64,000 nucleotides of DNA, from NCBI GenBank assembly GCA_949752735.1, contig OX457042.1, positions 33,931,289 to 33,995,288 of the forward strand, written 5' to 3'. The notes beneath the pieces are model-generated. The model ran no database searches and was not told the origin of the DNA. It was given only the letters and a program-made list of their open reading frames with translations. This stretch comes from Lumbricus terrestris. Taxonomy: Eukaryota > Annelida > Clitellata > Crassiclitellata > Lumbricidae. Below, piece after piece: positions 31,915 through 45,287 of the stretch (positions are counted from its first letter, which is position 1; each line of letters starts with the position of its first letter). A program made the translations under genes and the position numbers.

Positions 31915-34340
31915 CTGTTTCGAGAAAACAAACAATCAACGTTGATCAACAGTCACCCGACATTTATCTATCGAGTCAGAAGAAATTCATTCTAATTTAG
32001 ATTAATTCTATTTACACTCAAAAGCACTGCACAGTACACACCCAAGGGCTGTGCAAAATCAGTAGACCTCCAGAAAAGATTTATAATGCAAATGCTGCAG
32101 CACACCGGTGTTTTAACTCCGCCACTGGGGTCGCACTCTGCCAGTGCCAGTCCCAAGCCTGGATAAAGGAGGAGGGCGTCGCTAATGGTCTTTGCTACCA
32201 AACATGACATTAAACTGCAAATACTACCACCACACCGGTGTTTTGCAGTGATAAGGTATGCAATAGCACTTAACGGTTAGATGATAAACACTTAATTACA
32301 TCAGTTAAAGTCATTAAATTTGCAATCAGAGACCTGTGTCAACAAGTCACTGACCAGGCTTGGCCGATATCCACTCAAAATTTGTTCCAGATTTATGTGT
32401 ATTTGAATTGTGATGTCTATCAGCACACCACCAACAAAATTTCTATTGCAAAAAGCACAGCCCTATAAGGAGCGACAAACCCTTTATTGATTTAAATTTA
32501 CCTTCTAGATCTGTAGTACTCCATAAATCCCGAAATGAGTTGTGAACCAATGTTCACAATTAGCTTTAAGACAGATTCGACCAAAGGCCAGAGTGAAATA
32601 CCGAGTCTCTGTACGTCTCAACACAATTATAAGCGAAGTTAAACTGCTCCCACCTAACATCAATGACATTTCAACAATCACTTCACATTCTGGGTGTAAC
32701 TCCGAGATTGCAAAGTCTTAGTTGAAAGGTGTAACAGTGCATAATTTAAAAACAATGTTTATACATAGCCAACAATGAAGAAAGACATAGGTTGTCTGAC
32801 TTTACAGTTTAAATATGTGACCTAATTATAACTGAACAAAACTCCATTCATCCTCTGATAAGGTTGGGGTTTAGAGCAACGGCAACATTCTGGCATGAGG
32901 AGTAGCTAAGCTTGGATGCGGGATCTCTCCCCAAAGGTCAATTCAGCCTTTCATAATAATTTGTCAAATGGTATTGGTAAAATGTGCAGCAAGTCACACC
33001 TTTTGTGGTTGCCAAACAGCTAAATTTAATTCCTGTGATAACTCGTGTGTCAGTTTGAATAAAAAACAAGATCATTAAATTATTAATACTATTATTGTTA
33101 TTATAATTATTACTAAATTATTATTATTATAATCATCGTCATCATCAATATTATATTCATTCACACAACACTTATTTAGTAATATGGGTGCTTGATAGTG
33201 TAGAGGTTATTGTGCTGTCAATTAAGAGGTCAGTGAAGAAGAGGGTTGGCCACATGCTCTCAAAATATGAAAAAGCCAAGAAAATGAAGTGGCTAACACC
33301 TCATACCCAAGGCTACCTCAGGAGTGGACTAGCCATTAAAAGGGACAACTTTTCTTCTTCACTGTATTTTAATATTAGAACATAGATAGACATTGTGATG
33401 AAATACAAATCCCACATTGATCATATCTAAAACTACAAGCACACTTAGCACACAAACAATTAATTGTTTAAAATTTGATATCTAAACAATTGTCATGTCA
33501 ACACTGTCTTCCATGCATGGTTGATCACATCCAAAGACTAATGCTTTACCCTAAAGAGGAGGCATTGACCACGCCCCAATATATATATATATATATATAT
33601 ATATGGCCTCGACCATAACAAGAGCTACATAATCTAGTACTTATCATCATCACAATCATGAGTTCCTGACACCCTGCAATTGGCAGTGATAGGTACAAAC
33701 AAATGAGCATGATAAATCGTCCTAAAGTACAGTGTGAGTTAAATGTTGGTTCAAGTTTTGCTAAGTCCTCATTTAAGTCTTAGTCGTTCTTTCTCTTACA
33801 TTCAAATCTTGTGTATTGCATTGTGTAAAATTAGGTAAACTGGCATGCAAAGGGTTAAACAGACCAGGGCAAGGTCAGATCCTCATAATTATACAAATGA
33901 GTGGAGAACAATGACATGCATAGGATATGAACAGTGTCCGAAATCACTCACAGAATCTCCTAATAGTATGGGCTTGGTACTTGATACTGCCTAATACCTT
34001 TGATCCTGCTATTTACCATGTAGCCCTCCACCTCATTCACCAACACCACAGGACAAAAGCCACAGTATCCATTAAAAGTAAAGATATCCATGACTAAATC
34101 AATTTACTCTAGCTTAATGGTCTTTACATACAGCTGGCTGGTGTCAAGTAACACATGCTAGTGTAGAAGGACATAAAAAGGTTAAAAAAACGAAGCTATA
34201 ATGGCAAGGTCTAGAGCAAATCGTTTAAAGTGTGCAGCAACAGCAGCAAGGTGCCACTTTGAATGAGGAGGCCAGCCTGCATACCAACCATGACTTTTTA
34301 GTTATTAGCATCTCAAGCCAGCATGGTTTGTATATTATAT

Positions 34341-34560
34341 GGGGCGCGGTGGTGTAGTGGATATGTTTGTTGTCTTGCAGCCAGAGGGTTGCAGGTTCGA
34401 ATCCACCTCAAGTCGCCGTATAGGGACCTTGGGCAAGTCCTTTACTCACAATTGCTCAGCGCTTCGGCGTGAAACTCTGAAGCAGTGTCCGTGCTTCAGT
34501 CGGGAGCGCCTCTGAGTAGAGGGATTGAATGGGTGCTATAACAAGTGCACATACAAACAT
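34341..34560 (+). mobile_element. tRNA-derived SINE (S1), full length
   Basis: The head GGGGCGCGGTGGTGTAGTGG, the B box GGTTCGAATCC, the body and the tail 'gggtgctataacaagtgcac' are all present. Confidence 0.9.
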
Positions 34561-35639
34561 ACATGAAAACTCAAATGGCATGGCACCCAATCAAAATGGT
34601 AGAATGGTGCAGGTATGGCCTGATAAATTTATTGATATTAAACAGCTGTGTTGCATCCATACAGTAGTATAGAAAAACCTGTAAGTGTACTGTACATTTG
34701 CCAATGTTACAGCACTGCACCCCAAGTTCTACAAGTCCACATAACACACATATCTCTGGCATGCAGTAACATCCCTGCACAGCATCACTTCAAAATGCCA
34801 TATCATCTCTGTCTGTAGGTCACAGTGGATGCATTTATTACCATTTATGCAAGTATGTATGCAACATAAATAAGACAACATAAATCTTTAAATATTTAAA
34901 CATATTTCATCTCATACCAATCCATACAATATCATACGACACAACCTCTGTGACGTATACATAATCAGGTAGGATCATGTATCTGGCGCGGACAGGTCAC
35001 AACTCTTGGATCCAAAAGGGACAAATATCCTACTAAATAGGATCCCCCAAGTATCATCATTATGTATACAGGACTGTAAGTACACATATACGAGTCTGTC
35101 TGTGCATGCAAGTGTCAGTATAGGCAATCAATGACTTTTAACAAGGTCCTCACAAAAGCACACCACACAATTTACTCTACAGGACTTCGCAAACAACAAT
35201 GTGAGGGATATATATACAGTACACGGACAACAGAACGGAACAAGCAACATCACGAAAACACAGCCAAGACAGTTCATGCAAAGCTCTGGTAAAAAAGACG
35301 AAGCCAGTCTTTTTTCGCAAACAATGGATTTCAGGTAGAAATTGCCCAGCCAAAATATTGACATCAACCATCTGTTATACCACCTGGCACCTGTTCACTC
35401 ACCTGTGCCATCAATGACTGTATCCCAACCCTGCCTCTGCATATTAGCCTGAATTTCTGATGGATGTGTCATAAGCTCATTAATAGGAAAGGCTTGCAAA
35501 CAGCTTTCACCATGCTTCCAACAATTAATGGCAGTGTACTTAACTGACTACAGTAATTATGCAAATGCAGCAGAAGGTTTTGAAGAATACAGGAAAAGTG
35601 ACTTTTGGTTTTATATAATTGAACATAGTTTTTTACAAG

Positions 35640-35815
35640 ACTTAAAGTGTGGCTGGATGGTCATGGACGGTGTCCAAGCACTTATTTTACAACATGAACA
35701 CTGTCCAGCCACTTATTGGCCAGCACAGCCTGAAAAGGTAAGGGGCGTCCAGGCACTTCTTTTCGAAAGGCAAGGAGCGTCCAAGCACTTATTTTTCCAC
35801 ACTTTAAGCACTGGT
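35640..35815 (+). mobile_element. Short inverted-repeat element, copy 2 of the 28915 family
   Basis: The ends 'cttaaagtgtgg' and 'ccacactttaag' are inverted repeats. Four internal repeats resemble 'cgtccaggcacttattt'. No clear target duplication. Confidence 0.65.
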
Positions 35816-36614
35816 TATTTACTCAAATTGACTTGAAAATCTCAGCATGTCAGCAGTGGTATGGCTGGCCATGGTCCAAGGATTTTGACTGCAAGTTGTT
35901 TACTTTTGGGTAATAGATCAGAAACCCATCAGGTCACTTGTCACATTCCACCTATAACATCCATCAATAAGGGGTTCAAACCTTTCAGTTAAGTGTGTAG
36001 TCATGAAAAAAAATTTCCCCCATCTCCCAAACCTCCCTGGACTTTCAAGCACACAATAGATCCCTTAATAACAATGACTTGCATGCTCTTGTCTCCCTTA
36101 AAGCAGGTCATAATAGTCTTTTAAGGATCTTATAAACCTGCCACCACACAATGAGATATTGTTTTTGACTACTTCCCATATCTTAATCGATTGGGCTATG
36201 AACTGTTGACTCGCCCAATGTCTAGTGTCAACTCAAGATAAGATAAACAGAGTTTCATTTTGTCCAAAGTAATTAATTACTGAACAGTTCATTGACAACA
36301 CACCACTTCAGAGTTCAATATGGAATTCTCTGCATGCAAGCAGAAATCTATCAACCACATTTGCAACTTATGCTATGATAAGAAAATCTCTTAGTGCTCT
36401 CTTAATAATGCATTTCACTCAATGGTTTGTGATTGCCGTCATAGATTCTTCCCACAAAAAACAGCAGACCAGATAACACCGGTCTAAGCCTATTCAGCAC
36501 TGGTTACAACCAGTGCCATGTTATAGTCTAAGGTACCACAACACCCCTGGCAGACAGACTTTCAGTGCAATGTCCTTCAAAACGTTCAGTCTCCAGAGAT
36601 CAATGCGTGCCAAC

Positions 36615-37683
36615 TAAGTAAGTAAGTAAGTAAGTATTTTCTTTATAACTCCACTTGCAAACGCACAATGGGACACAGAACATCATTATAATACATAGAA
36701 GTAATAATAGGTAATAAAAATGTGCAAATTATAATCAAAAGTTAAATATAATATAATTACTAAACTATCATCGACAAACAAGCTAACTATATAACATTCT
36801 GGTGATAAATCCCTTTGCAATCAACGAATCACAACGTGGTATTTCAAGATTGTGTGATCGGGGCCTAAGGGAGTAACCAGTTACACGTTCAGGTGGAAGA
36901 AGATAATGGAGGACATGCCCGGGGTCACAGAGGATAGAAGAAAAGAGGGATACATCTGCCTTAGAACATAACATGTCAAAAGTAGGGGTGTTAGAGGGCA
37001 AAAAACCCTGTCTTATCAACTTTCTAATAATAGCGGACAGACGACTCCTCTGACCCTCATTTGCAAAACCCCACCATGCTGGTGAAGAATAAAGCATTCG
37101 CGCAACAGTGGTGGAACGCACAACATCATGGAGTCGGCTGCCTGTCAAACCATGTGAAACAAGGACACGAAGTGCATAAAATGACTGCTTTGCTTTACAG
37201 ACAATGTTATCAATGTGCTCAGAAAAGCCCAATCTATATGAAAGCGTAATACCCAGAACCTTGACTGCATTAACTCGTTCAATCCCTATAATGGGGGAGG
37301 GCAATCAGAAGTTTTGGAACGGGGACGCCTAAAGATGACTTCACATGACTTGTTATGATTGAGGCGCAAGTTACAATTACTATAGCCCACTCTGCAATGT
37401 GATTAAGTTCAGCATCAGTAGTGTCAATATTAGATGCAGGAATAATTAGGTAACAGTCATCAGCATATTTAAAAAGTCTATTACCTACAAACAGTAGCTT
37501 TAATCCAGAAATTAAGGAAAGAAAGTTGACTGGCCCAAGGCCAGACCCTTGAATAATGCTTGCATTAATGCACTTGAAAGAGGAGGTGTACCCTAAAAGC
37601 TGGATGTCATTTATAAATGCATACACAAAGAAGAGATTTGACGACTTATCAAAGTGATATAAATATTTCGAAAACAAACACAT
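36615..37683 (-). pseudogene. CR1/L2-type LINE, reverse transcriptase 3' half
   Basis: The minus-strand frames 37683-37279 and 37304-36783 together cover the palm region with KYADDCYLIIPASN and the C-terminal part with VKVLGITLSYRL, SPAWWGFANEGQR and LLPPERV. Frames are broken between them, so the enzyme is inactive, and the 5' half is missing. The 3' end is (ACTT)n at 36615-36636. The second, shorter copy is at 13636-14806. Confidence 0.85.
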
Positions 37684-37856
37684 TTAAAATTTATCCATCA
37701 ATTAGCATAATATTTGCATTTTGTTGTAAACTCAAGACTGTTAGGTTGGATTAGAGGTAAAAACCTTGATGACATAAAATTAAAACAGATAGGCTTATGG
37801 TATTAAGACTACAACTGTATACGGTAACACATACCGGTATACCTCTGATATTCTAT

Positions 37857-38430
37857 ACTAGCTGGGGTAACCAGCGTTGCCGGAAAATCAGGATTCGACT
37901 CGCTCCCGGCCACAACCCCACCCCACCACACCACACCCCACCCCCAACCCATAACACCCCAACACACTCTCACCTTCACCGGTATGCCACCCATAAAATT
38001 TCCCTTTCACACCCCTCCCGTTCCCCCACCCTCACCCCACCCCACCCCAATCTCCACCAGTACGCCACCAGTGAAATTTGTTTTTTTTGGAACCCCAACA
38101 CCACCCACCCCCTGCCCCACCCGGCCCCTGCGGGCCGAGGTGTGTGTAGGGTGGAGGCAAGGTGGCCCTTGTAACAATCTGTCTAGCTGTAATGTTTTAG
38201 GTGAATAAGTGTGAAAATATGCATAGCAACGGCTGAAAAAGTAGCAAAAATTAGGTTTTTCCCCCAACCTGGCACCATGGTGGCAGAGATTCATGAACCC
38301 ATCCACTGGGTGTCCCATGTCGAGACGAACACAGTAGTGAAGGTTTGGAGTGAAAAGGTGCTAAACTGTCGAAATGCATCCCAGACAAACAGACAGACAC
38401 ACAGAATCTTCTCTTTATTTACATAGATTG
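37857..38430 (+). repeat. Dispersed repeat, copy 2, with C-rich centre
   Basis: It begins 'tactagctggggtaaccagc' and ends 'acagacagacacacagaatc' with 'tttatttacatagatt'. The centre (37905-38150) is a C-rich low-complexity block of 'cacccca' units. The left end matches 26285 reversed. Confidence 0.55.
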
Positions 38431-38488
38431 TGATACCCATGCAAAACCTTTAAACTTAAAGGTCAATACCAACAACATAACCACTAGC

Positions 38489-38673
38489 CAGTGGATAAAG
38501 TGGTTTAGATAAGCAAGTGGGAGTGTCAAATTGGTGAGCAGATGGAATGGCCAAGAAAAGTTTTATTAGAACACATACATGTTTCCATGGTTGCAAGTAT
38601 CCTAAGCAGTGGGAACCCATGCAAAGAATTATGAGAGCAGTGGGATTGCCATTCCCATTTACTTTAAACATGC
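38489..38673. mobile_element. MITE (CAGTGGWTAAAGTGG ends), old copy
   Basis: It aligns to the elements at 26328 and 39060 over its length but is more diverged. The flanking 8-mers do not match, so the target duplication has decayed. Confidence 0.7.
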
Positions 38674-39059
38674 ATGAACTATAGAATTTATAAATAGTCT
38701 TAGAGCAAATGCACTTTAAATTCATGCATATAATATCTGATGTAGATAGATCTGTAACATTCTAATTTAGAATGATCTCTAAATTGGTTAAACGCATTCG
38801 CATATCACACAAAATCATGTTGCTGCGATTTTAAACCTTGTATATTAGCTCATTAAGGACCCTGTAAACTTGTCACTGCACATAGGCCTACTCCAGTATG
38901 GTTCATTCCAAGCTATTAAGCTAAATGCACTCGATTTAAAATATTGCGAAACCAAAGAGCAAATCCTAATACTAGTTAGAAATAGGCTGCTCAATGCTCA
39001 TTGCCAGTCATTGGTGCTCAATAAAGGATGATTATTTCAACCTCTGAACACTAGATAAC

Positions 39060-39247
39060 CAGGGTTTAAAGTGGGTGGGAACGCGTGGGAACGGCGTTCC
39101 CACTGCTCTCGAAATTCTTGGCTTGCGTTCCCACTGCTCATCATGATGGAACTCCAAAACATATGCATTTCAATGCAATTCTTCATCAGCGTTCCCACTG
39201 CTCACATTCAGCGTTCCCACTGCTCACACAAACCACTTTAACCACTG
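39060..39247. mobile_element. MITE (CAGGGTTTAAAGTGG ends) with 8-bp target duplication
   Basis: The ends are CAGGGTTTAAAGTGG and, inverted, CAGTGGTTAAAGTGG. The duplication TAGATAAC is perfect (39052-39059 and 39248-39255). It carries repeated 'cgttcccactgctc' units inside. Confidence 0.92.
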
Positions 39248-40636
39248 TAGATAACAGCCCACATACAAATCAATAGACTATAGCACTCACTGCTAGACTA
39301 GTTATATACATGTATCCTAATTTCACTGGGATCCATTTCCCAAATATACATTCTGCTTCTGCAAGGTCTTCCCTACGCACTTTACTAATCACATCTGTCC
39401 TAAGCCTAACATTAAAATTTAATTACATTTCATTCAATGTTTATATTCTCTACCGGATTAACTTAAGTGCAGACATACATAAATATGATAAATTAAAAGC
39501 TCGGCTTAGGTTTAACATAAGATTAACTCATGAGCTTGTAATTGAATCTGCATGTAAATATAATACAAGCAATGGCACAGCAATGATTTAAACTTATCTA
39601 CAAGACACCAGTACTGTCCTGTACTCAAATTTACAACCCCAAAAGCACCATTGATACAGACTTGCAGACTCTCAACACACATCTAATTATTTCATTCTCC
39701 TTTAAAATTAAAACTCCTTGTTTCAGTCAACCTCAAGGTGCAAACTATAAATATCAATTATCTCATTGTATGGATTTTTCAAATCGTCTTTGTTGCGTGC
39801 CTCGGGCATTTTCCATTGGCTGCATGATGATAGGCTATACAGGTGAATTGATTGGGAATAGCGCGAACGGCGAGCACCCATCGCTTTAACAGCTAAATTC
39901 TTGTGAACCGTGAATATTTCTTATCAATGGCACGATTCAACATGTCGTACCTACCTCTTAAAATCCAAAATGAATATAATTCTACTAAACAAAACACAAA
40001 ATATTTCTTGATGAATACGAATAGAAAACCTTTCGGGTCCGACGTGCGCCACCACAGACGACCAGTTAAACGTCTAATTGCCTCGTTGCCTCACTGTCGT
40101 GGGCCATTCAAAAATTACGATTTTTAAATAGATTTATGTAGCGCAAATTGGGTGCACGAAAACGAAGAATTCCTCGAAATGTAGGTTCTATAAGCTTGAT
40201 AACAAAAGTAATGAATGAACATCCAAATGCAGGAAATTTACGAATGACAAAAATCAAACTCATTTGTACCTGATAGCGGTGTGTCTATCGGTTTTTTGTT
40301 ACCATTAAACGAATAGAATAATAAAAATAAATGTTTCAAATGTCTCCTAATTTAATTAATGTCTCTTTATATTTAATTTATTCGACCTGCTGAATATACC
40401 ATTGTTCTCATTACCGTGACGCAACCTGTTGAAATTGTATATCTGACGCCACCCTGACGAGAAGACTGATAGCGGTGTGTCTATCCGTTTTGTTGCCAAT
40501 TAAACGAATATAATAATAATCATGATCAAACACTAGGCCTATAATATAGTGACTGAATATTATTCAGTCAGACTGTCATTATAAATCCATTTGCTTGATG
40601 CAGCCGTTTCATTTACTGTCAAGTGTCAAGGTACCT

Positions 40637-41759
40637 CGGGGGTTTTCAAACTGTGGTCCGCGGACCCCTGGGGGTCCGCCGCTTGTTATCAAGGGGTCCG
40701 CGGAGCAGGTCCAAAAAACAATAAAAAAATAGTACATTTGCAAGGTTTTCATTGTCATCCTAAATTATTAAAAAACTGATCTATAAAAACATCTTAGCTA
40801 CAGTACCTATATGGTTATCACTCACTGGTGTCTAGTAACATCAGTTCCTTCTGGTGCTATTTTAGGGGCACGTTAGTGGAATTGTGACGTACCAACAGAG
40901 ACGCCATTGCTGCTAGAAGGAATTGCTGCTATGTTTTAAAAAATATAATATTGCTCTTTTCAACGTTCTTCTTAACCATGGATAAATTTCTAAAGAGAAA
41001 AACTGATTAGAAATCAGAAGATTTTGACGACAAAGACAATAAGAAAAAGAAACAATTTCGCAAGTATACAGGCCTATGATCCACACTTTCCAGAGCATAT
41101 TTTGTTATGGTTTCATTGCAGTCAGAACAAATGCTGTTCGACCTCTTTGTGTTATGTGTGTGCAAACTTTGTCTAATCATGATTCACGAGTCAGCGAAAC
41201 CCGCGAAATTAACGCGCCATTTAACGACAATGCATGCAGATGTTGCCGATAAGCCAACGGAATATCTCGAGCGACAAAAAGAGCTGTAGGCTACTTAGAG
41301 ACGTAAAGCAGAAGGCAGGATAACAGCCTTCGCCCAGTAGCGGAGCCAGGATTTAGGTTGGAGGGCTGAATTCTCGCGGAGGAAAATTTCCATTTTCGTC
41401 GGCCAAAATTTCTGACGACCTTTTTTTAGTCATCCGGTCTATTTGCGAGCTTATCCTCAAATTTTCCCCCCATTTTTACGTGTAAAAAAATAACCGAATA
41501 CCCATTTTTAGGGGGCTTAGCCCCTGGATTGCCTTTAATATGGGGAGCTTAGCCCCCTAGCGCCGCCACTGCTTTCGCCATGTGCAGTAAATGAAAAAGA
41601 TCTACGTGCATAGTACTTAGTAGCACTGCGAATGGCACGAACGAGAAAGCCTCACACAATTGCGATTGGCCAAATATATTGTATAGGCCCATAGGGGTCC
41701 GCCATCTAACCACGACATGCTACGGGGGTCCCCAGCTTGAAAAAGTTTGAAAACCCCTG
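40637..41759 (+). mobile_element. hAT element remnant with ZBED-type transposase N-terminus
   Basis: The ends are CGGGGGTTTTCAAACTG and, inverted, CAGGGGTTTTCAAACTT. Inside, from 40979, a broken frame starts MDKFLKRKTD, and 41107-41289 continues with a degenerate BED zinc finger (KPAKLTRHLTTMHADV, then KPTEYLERQKEL). This is the N-terminal part of ZBED5-like hAT transposases; the catalytic part is absent. No matching 8-bp flank was found. A second MITE is nested at 41335-41571. Confidence 0.8.
41335..41571. mobile_element. MITE (CAGTAGCGGAGCC ends) nested in the hAT remnant
   Basis: The ends are CAGTAGCGGAGCC and, inverted, CAGTGGCGGCGCT. The flanks are CCTTCGCC/CTTTCGCC (7 of 8 identical). 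Confidence 0.8.
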
Positions 41760-41887
41760 CCTCATCCCACGTACAGTATGGTTAGCAACACTCTGTCCAG
41801 AGCGGCCTTATCTTCGTTTGAGAGTGGTCGTCTGCAAAAAACAAGACAACGGAGAGGGTCGTATTACATTTAGGCTACTGCATGTAG

Positions 41888-42060
41888 ATAACAGGGACGG
41901 TGGGTGGCGTCAGTAGTTGTGGCAGCTATAGTGTGGTGTGGATTTGCCAGTCAGAGGCCCTAAATTATGACGGTAACGTGGAGTATAAGCTACAGGTTCG
42001 ACCGTTCGAGTCTCTCCCAAAGCAGTTGCGGTGTAGGGACCTTGAGCAAGTCTAAGATGT
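41888..42060 (+). repeat. Degenerate SINE head/body
   Basis: 'ggttcgaccgttcgagtctc' and 'cggtgtagggaccttgagca' recall the S1 B box and body. It is strongly diverged. Confidence 0.35.
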
Positions 42061-42069
42061 CTTTGATTC

Positions 42070-42203
42070 AATAGGATTTATATAGCGCCCCTTCAAGGTT
42101 ACTACTCGGAGTGCTTCGAACCCAACCTCAGCTAAAGAGGACAGTTTAAGATTGAGATAGAACGTGTCAGAGGAGACCCTTGGAAGCAGACACAGTTATG
42201 GAG
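42070..42203 (-). mobile_element. LINE 3'-tail fragment, interrupted at 42204
   Basis: The minus strand reads 'ccgagtagtaaccttgaagg' and 'ggcgctatataaatcctatt', the shared tail, with a degenerate C-terminal frame before it. The 2-kb element at 42204 has inserted into it. Confidence 0.55.
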
Positions 42204-44210
42204 TAGGGTGGTCGTATCTGTAATGGCAAATTTTCAACTTCAGTTTCATTCTTTCTCCAACCCACCATTTGGTGCCACTTGGTAAAAGACTGATGTAGCC
42301 CAAAAATTATCCCGATTGAAAAATATTTAGGACTAGCACAACGTGTTTGAAGTTTTGCATTTTACGAAATATCGTCGTCTTTTTGAGTATAAGGATAATT
42401 TAGTCGCATTTTTGGACCTATGACTAGTTTTAACAGAAAGACTACATTCTCTTACTCAAGTTCAACTGACAAGTATGCCTGACTTCTACAAAGATGATAA
42501 TGGTTTATTATATATTTTTATGAACAATAATTGACCAATGACCATCGCAATAGGTATTTGACGCGTGAGCCCCTGAGATCGATGACCATAAATCTATACT
42601 AGTTAGCCAACACATTGCTATGTTCTTTATGATAGGCCTGATTTCTATCTACAGCAGTCCTTTTTTACACTAGAAACTCTTTACTACATGCTTAACGGTA
42701 ACACACATTCTGATATAACACGGACAAGGACCCAATAGTAGTTGAACTAGAGGAAAATACTGCTGATATTTTCGTTTATTGTGGCAATCAGAGCAGAATG
42801 ACACAGCGCATCACAGATAAAATTTATCAAGAGCTGCTGTAAAACAAATTAATTAAAATAGATGTTGAAATTATTGAGATCATAATTTTTTATAGATCTA
42901 TGAAATTACTTATTACCACATGGGAGTCAAAGAGCAGTTTTTAAACAACTTCTAAAGAGAGCATCGCAATTGAGTGCCTTGTGAAACCTACTCACATTGT
43001 TGTCTATTTCATAATATGGAATTTATCCCATTAAAAGAATACTTTTAGAGTTGAAAGAATGAACACAGAGTCAATCAATTGACACAGAAAGTGCTGTCAA
43101 GAGTGGACACAAATTACACTGCCTTTATTAACTATTGTAAACTAACTACCTAACTACCTACTACCTTTTATAAATTAGTATGAAAGGCGATGGTGTCAAA
43201 CACGTAAGCTATGAGCAACTCAAAAATCTCTACATCATGCTCAGCAATGGATCCAGCTGAAATTACAGTAGCCACCAGGACATCTAAGACGACCAACCAA
43301 TCCAAGAGAATAGGTATCGGTATGGCACCCTCAGGACAACACCCATTGCTACACTCTTGGTGGCAGATGAACACCTTCTTTAGGCAACATGCCAGAGATT
43401 TCACTTTGAGGGAAGTGTATTGTGAAAACTGCACCATACCTCAAACCCGTGCAAAGACCAAATGCAATTTGATTGTGAAATAGGGTAATAATGCCTCAGG
43501 TTGAAAACATATTAGCCTAAATCTGAGATAAAAAATACGCATCTAAAATGGGTTGCTACTATTCAATATTACACCATTTCCTTGTACCCAGTAACCCCTA
43601 TGAACAATGACGGTAGAAAAATAGATATTTCTGAGAAAGCAGACCTCATTAAGAATATCAGTGATTTTGCACAATAAATTAATTACGTAGGACACAGATG
43701 AAACCACAAAACTTGTATATTTATCGATATTTCATACCATTACTGTTCCCTAGGCTTACAGTCTAAGAAAAATAAGCTATTATTATAAATCAAGACAACA
43801 AGGTAAAACAGGTAGTATTTGTAAAGACATAAGATATGATAGATGTTATCTGTGATGCGGTGTGTTTTACAGGTTTTCTTGCCTTTGAGGAATTTCTCTT
43901 GAAGTGACGCTATATAAATGGATGATTATGATTACGATTACAGTATCATCATTATGTTTAAGTATGGACCAACTATAAGTAGTTCAATTGATTCCTGGTT
44001 TGAAGATTCCAGGTTGATTACAACCATTTAGCTACTTTTGAGCATTAGAAGACTTGCTATTATAAGGGTAAAACTTTGATGGCGTTGTGCTAGTCCTAAA
44101 TATTAATATTTTCTCTTCCAACTTTTTGTGTGATGTTTCTGAGGAGAATGGCACCAAATGGCGCCTTGGAGAACATTCAATTCCAACTTTCATTTTTAAC
44201 GACCACCCTA
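42204..44210. mobile_element. 2.0-kb element with long TIRs and 8-bp target duplication
   Basis: The inverted ends start TAGGGTGGTCGT. Similarity continues for about 160 bp, including 'tttaggactagcacaacg' on both sides. The target duplication TTATGGAG is perfect (42196-42203 and 44211-44218). Two overlapping opposite frames of about 90 codons near 43.2-43.5 kb show no recognisable domain. The 8-bp duplication suggests the hAT or P superfamily. It is non-autonomous. Confidence 0.88.
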
Positions 44211-44977
44211 TTATGGAGGTAGCCCATTAAGCTCTTCAAATTTAGCAATTATAATTATTTGCATAACTGGTCGCATTGTTTTTCATGAACATGGGCATTG
44301 AGTAACATTGTCAACAGGACCATGACCCCTTAAAGGTTTCTCTTCCTTTGCTTTTTGTTGACTAATATAATTACATAGTTTATTTGTATATGCCATGTTT
44401 GTAAGATGCTTAAAACAATAGCACTTTTTGTTATAACACCAAAATATTTCTGCAGTATTTATATCATCTGTTTGGGATAGATTATATGGCCTATCATGAC
44501 TTACATGACTTTACCGTAAGAATAGCCTACGTTTTGTCAAACTTTGGGGTGTTCGCTGTTCAAAGATTACATTTTATTATTGTCAAACTTTGAGGTGTAC
44601 AATGATTACATTTAATTATTGTTATACTATGTTCAGTGAGAATTTTATGTGTTGTGCAGTTTATTGTGTAGTTCACAAATATGTGCTGATTATATTATCA
44701 TTAACAGTATTGTGTGTCCTGTAATCTCAGTTTGTATTAAATATCAAAGTGGTCTTCAAGCACATTCCACTGCCAAGTCAGTTAATATTCAATGATTACT
44801 ACTTTTTGGTCATATATTGTTGCAACACGCCACTAAGCTGTAATCTTGCATTTATAGGTAGACTAATGGCTCCAAGTGTGACTTCAATTCAAGCACTTGC
44901 TAAAAGGACTTCATACTAGTTATTCTCCTCATTGCAAACAATCGTTCTGAGACGTTCTCAATGGTTTTTAATTAAGG

Positions 44978-44980
<3 letters not shown>

Positions 44981-45075
<95 letters not shown>
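44981..45075. repeat. (CAT)n microsatellite
   Basis: An uninterrupted run of about 31 CAT/ATC units. Confidence 0.97.
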
Positions 45076-45287
45076 GCATTGGACCAAATGCATGATGGCA
45101 GGTATTCATGAAATACCACTGCTGCACTGTACCACTAATCCAATATGAAGTCCTCATAAAACATGCTCAAGAGGCAATTTAAGTCTGATCCGCAAATAGC
45201 AGAAGACTACACTGGTTGACAAAACACTTATTGAATCCTTCAATATTAGTACTCAGGCAGATGATTGTTTACTATTAAAAATTCAGG

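Noticed and set aside
43168..43483. Overlapping frames of about 90 codons as a transposase gene
   Set aside because: Neither strand shows a transposase motif, and they lie in a non-autonomous element.
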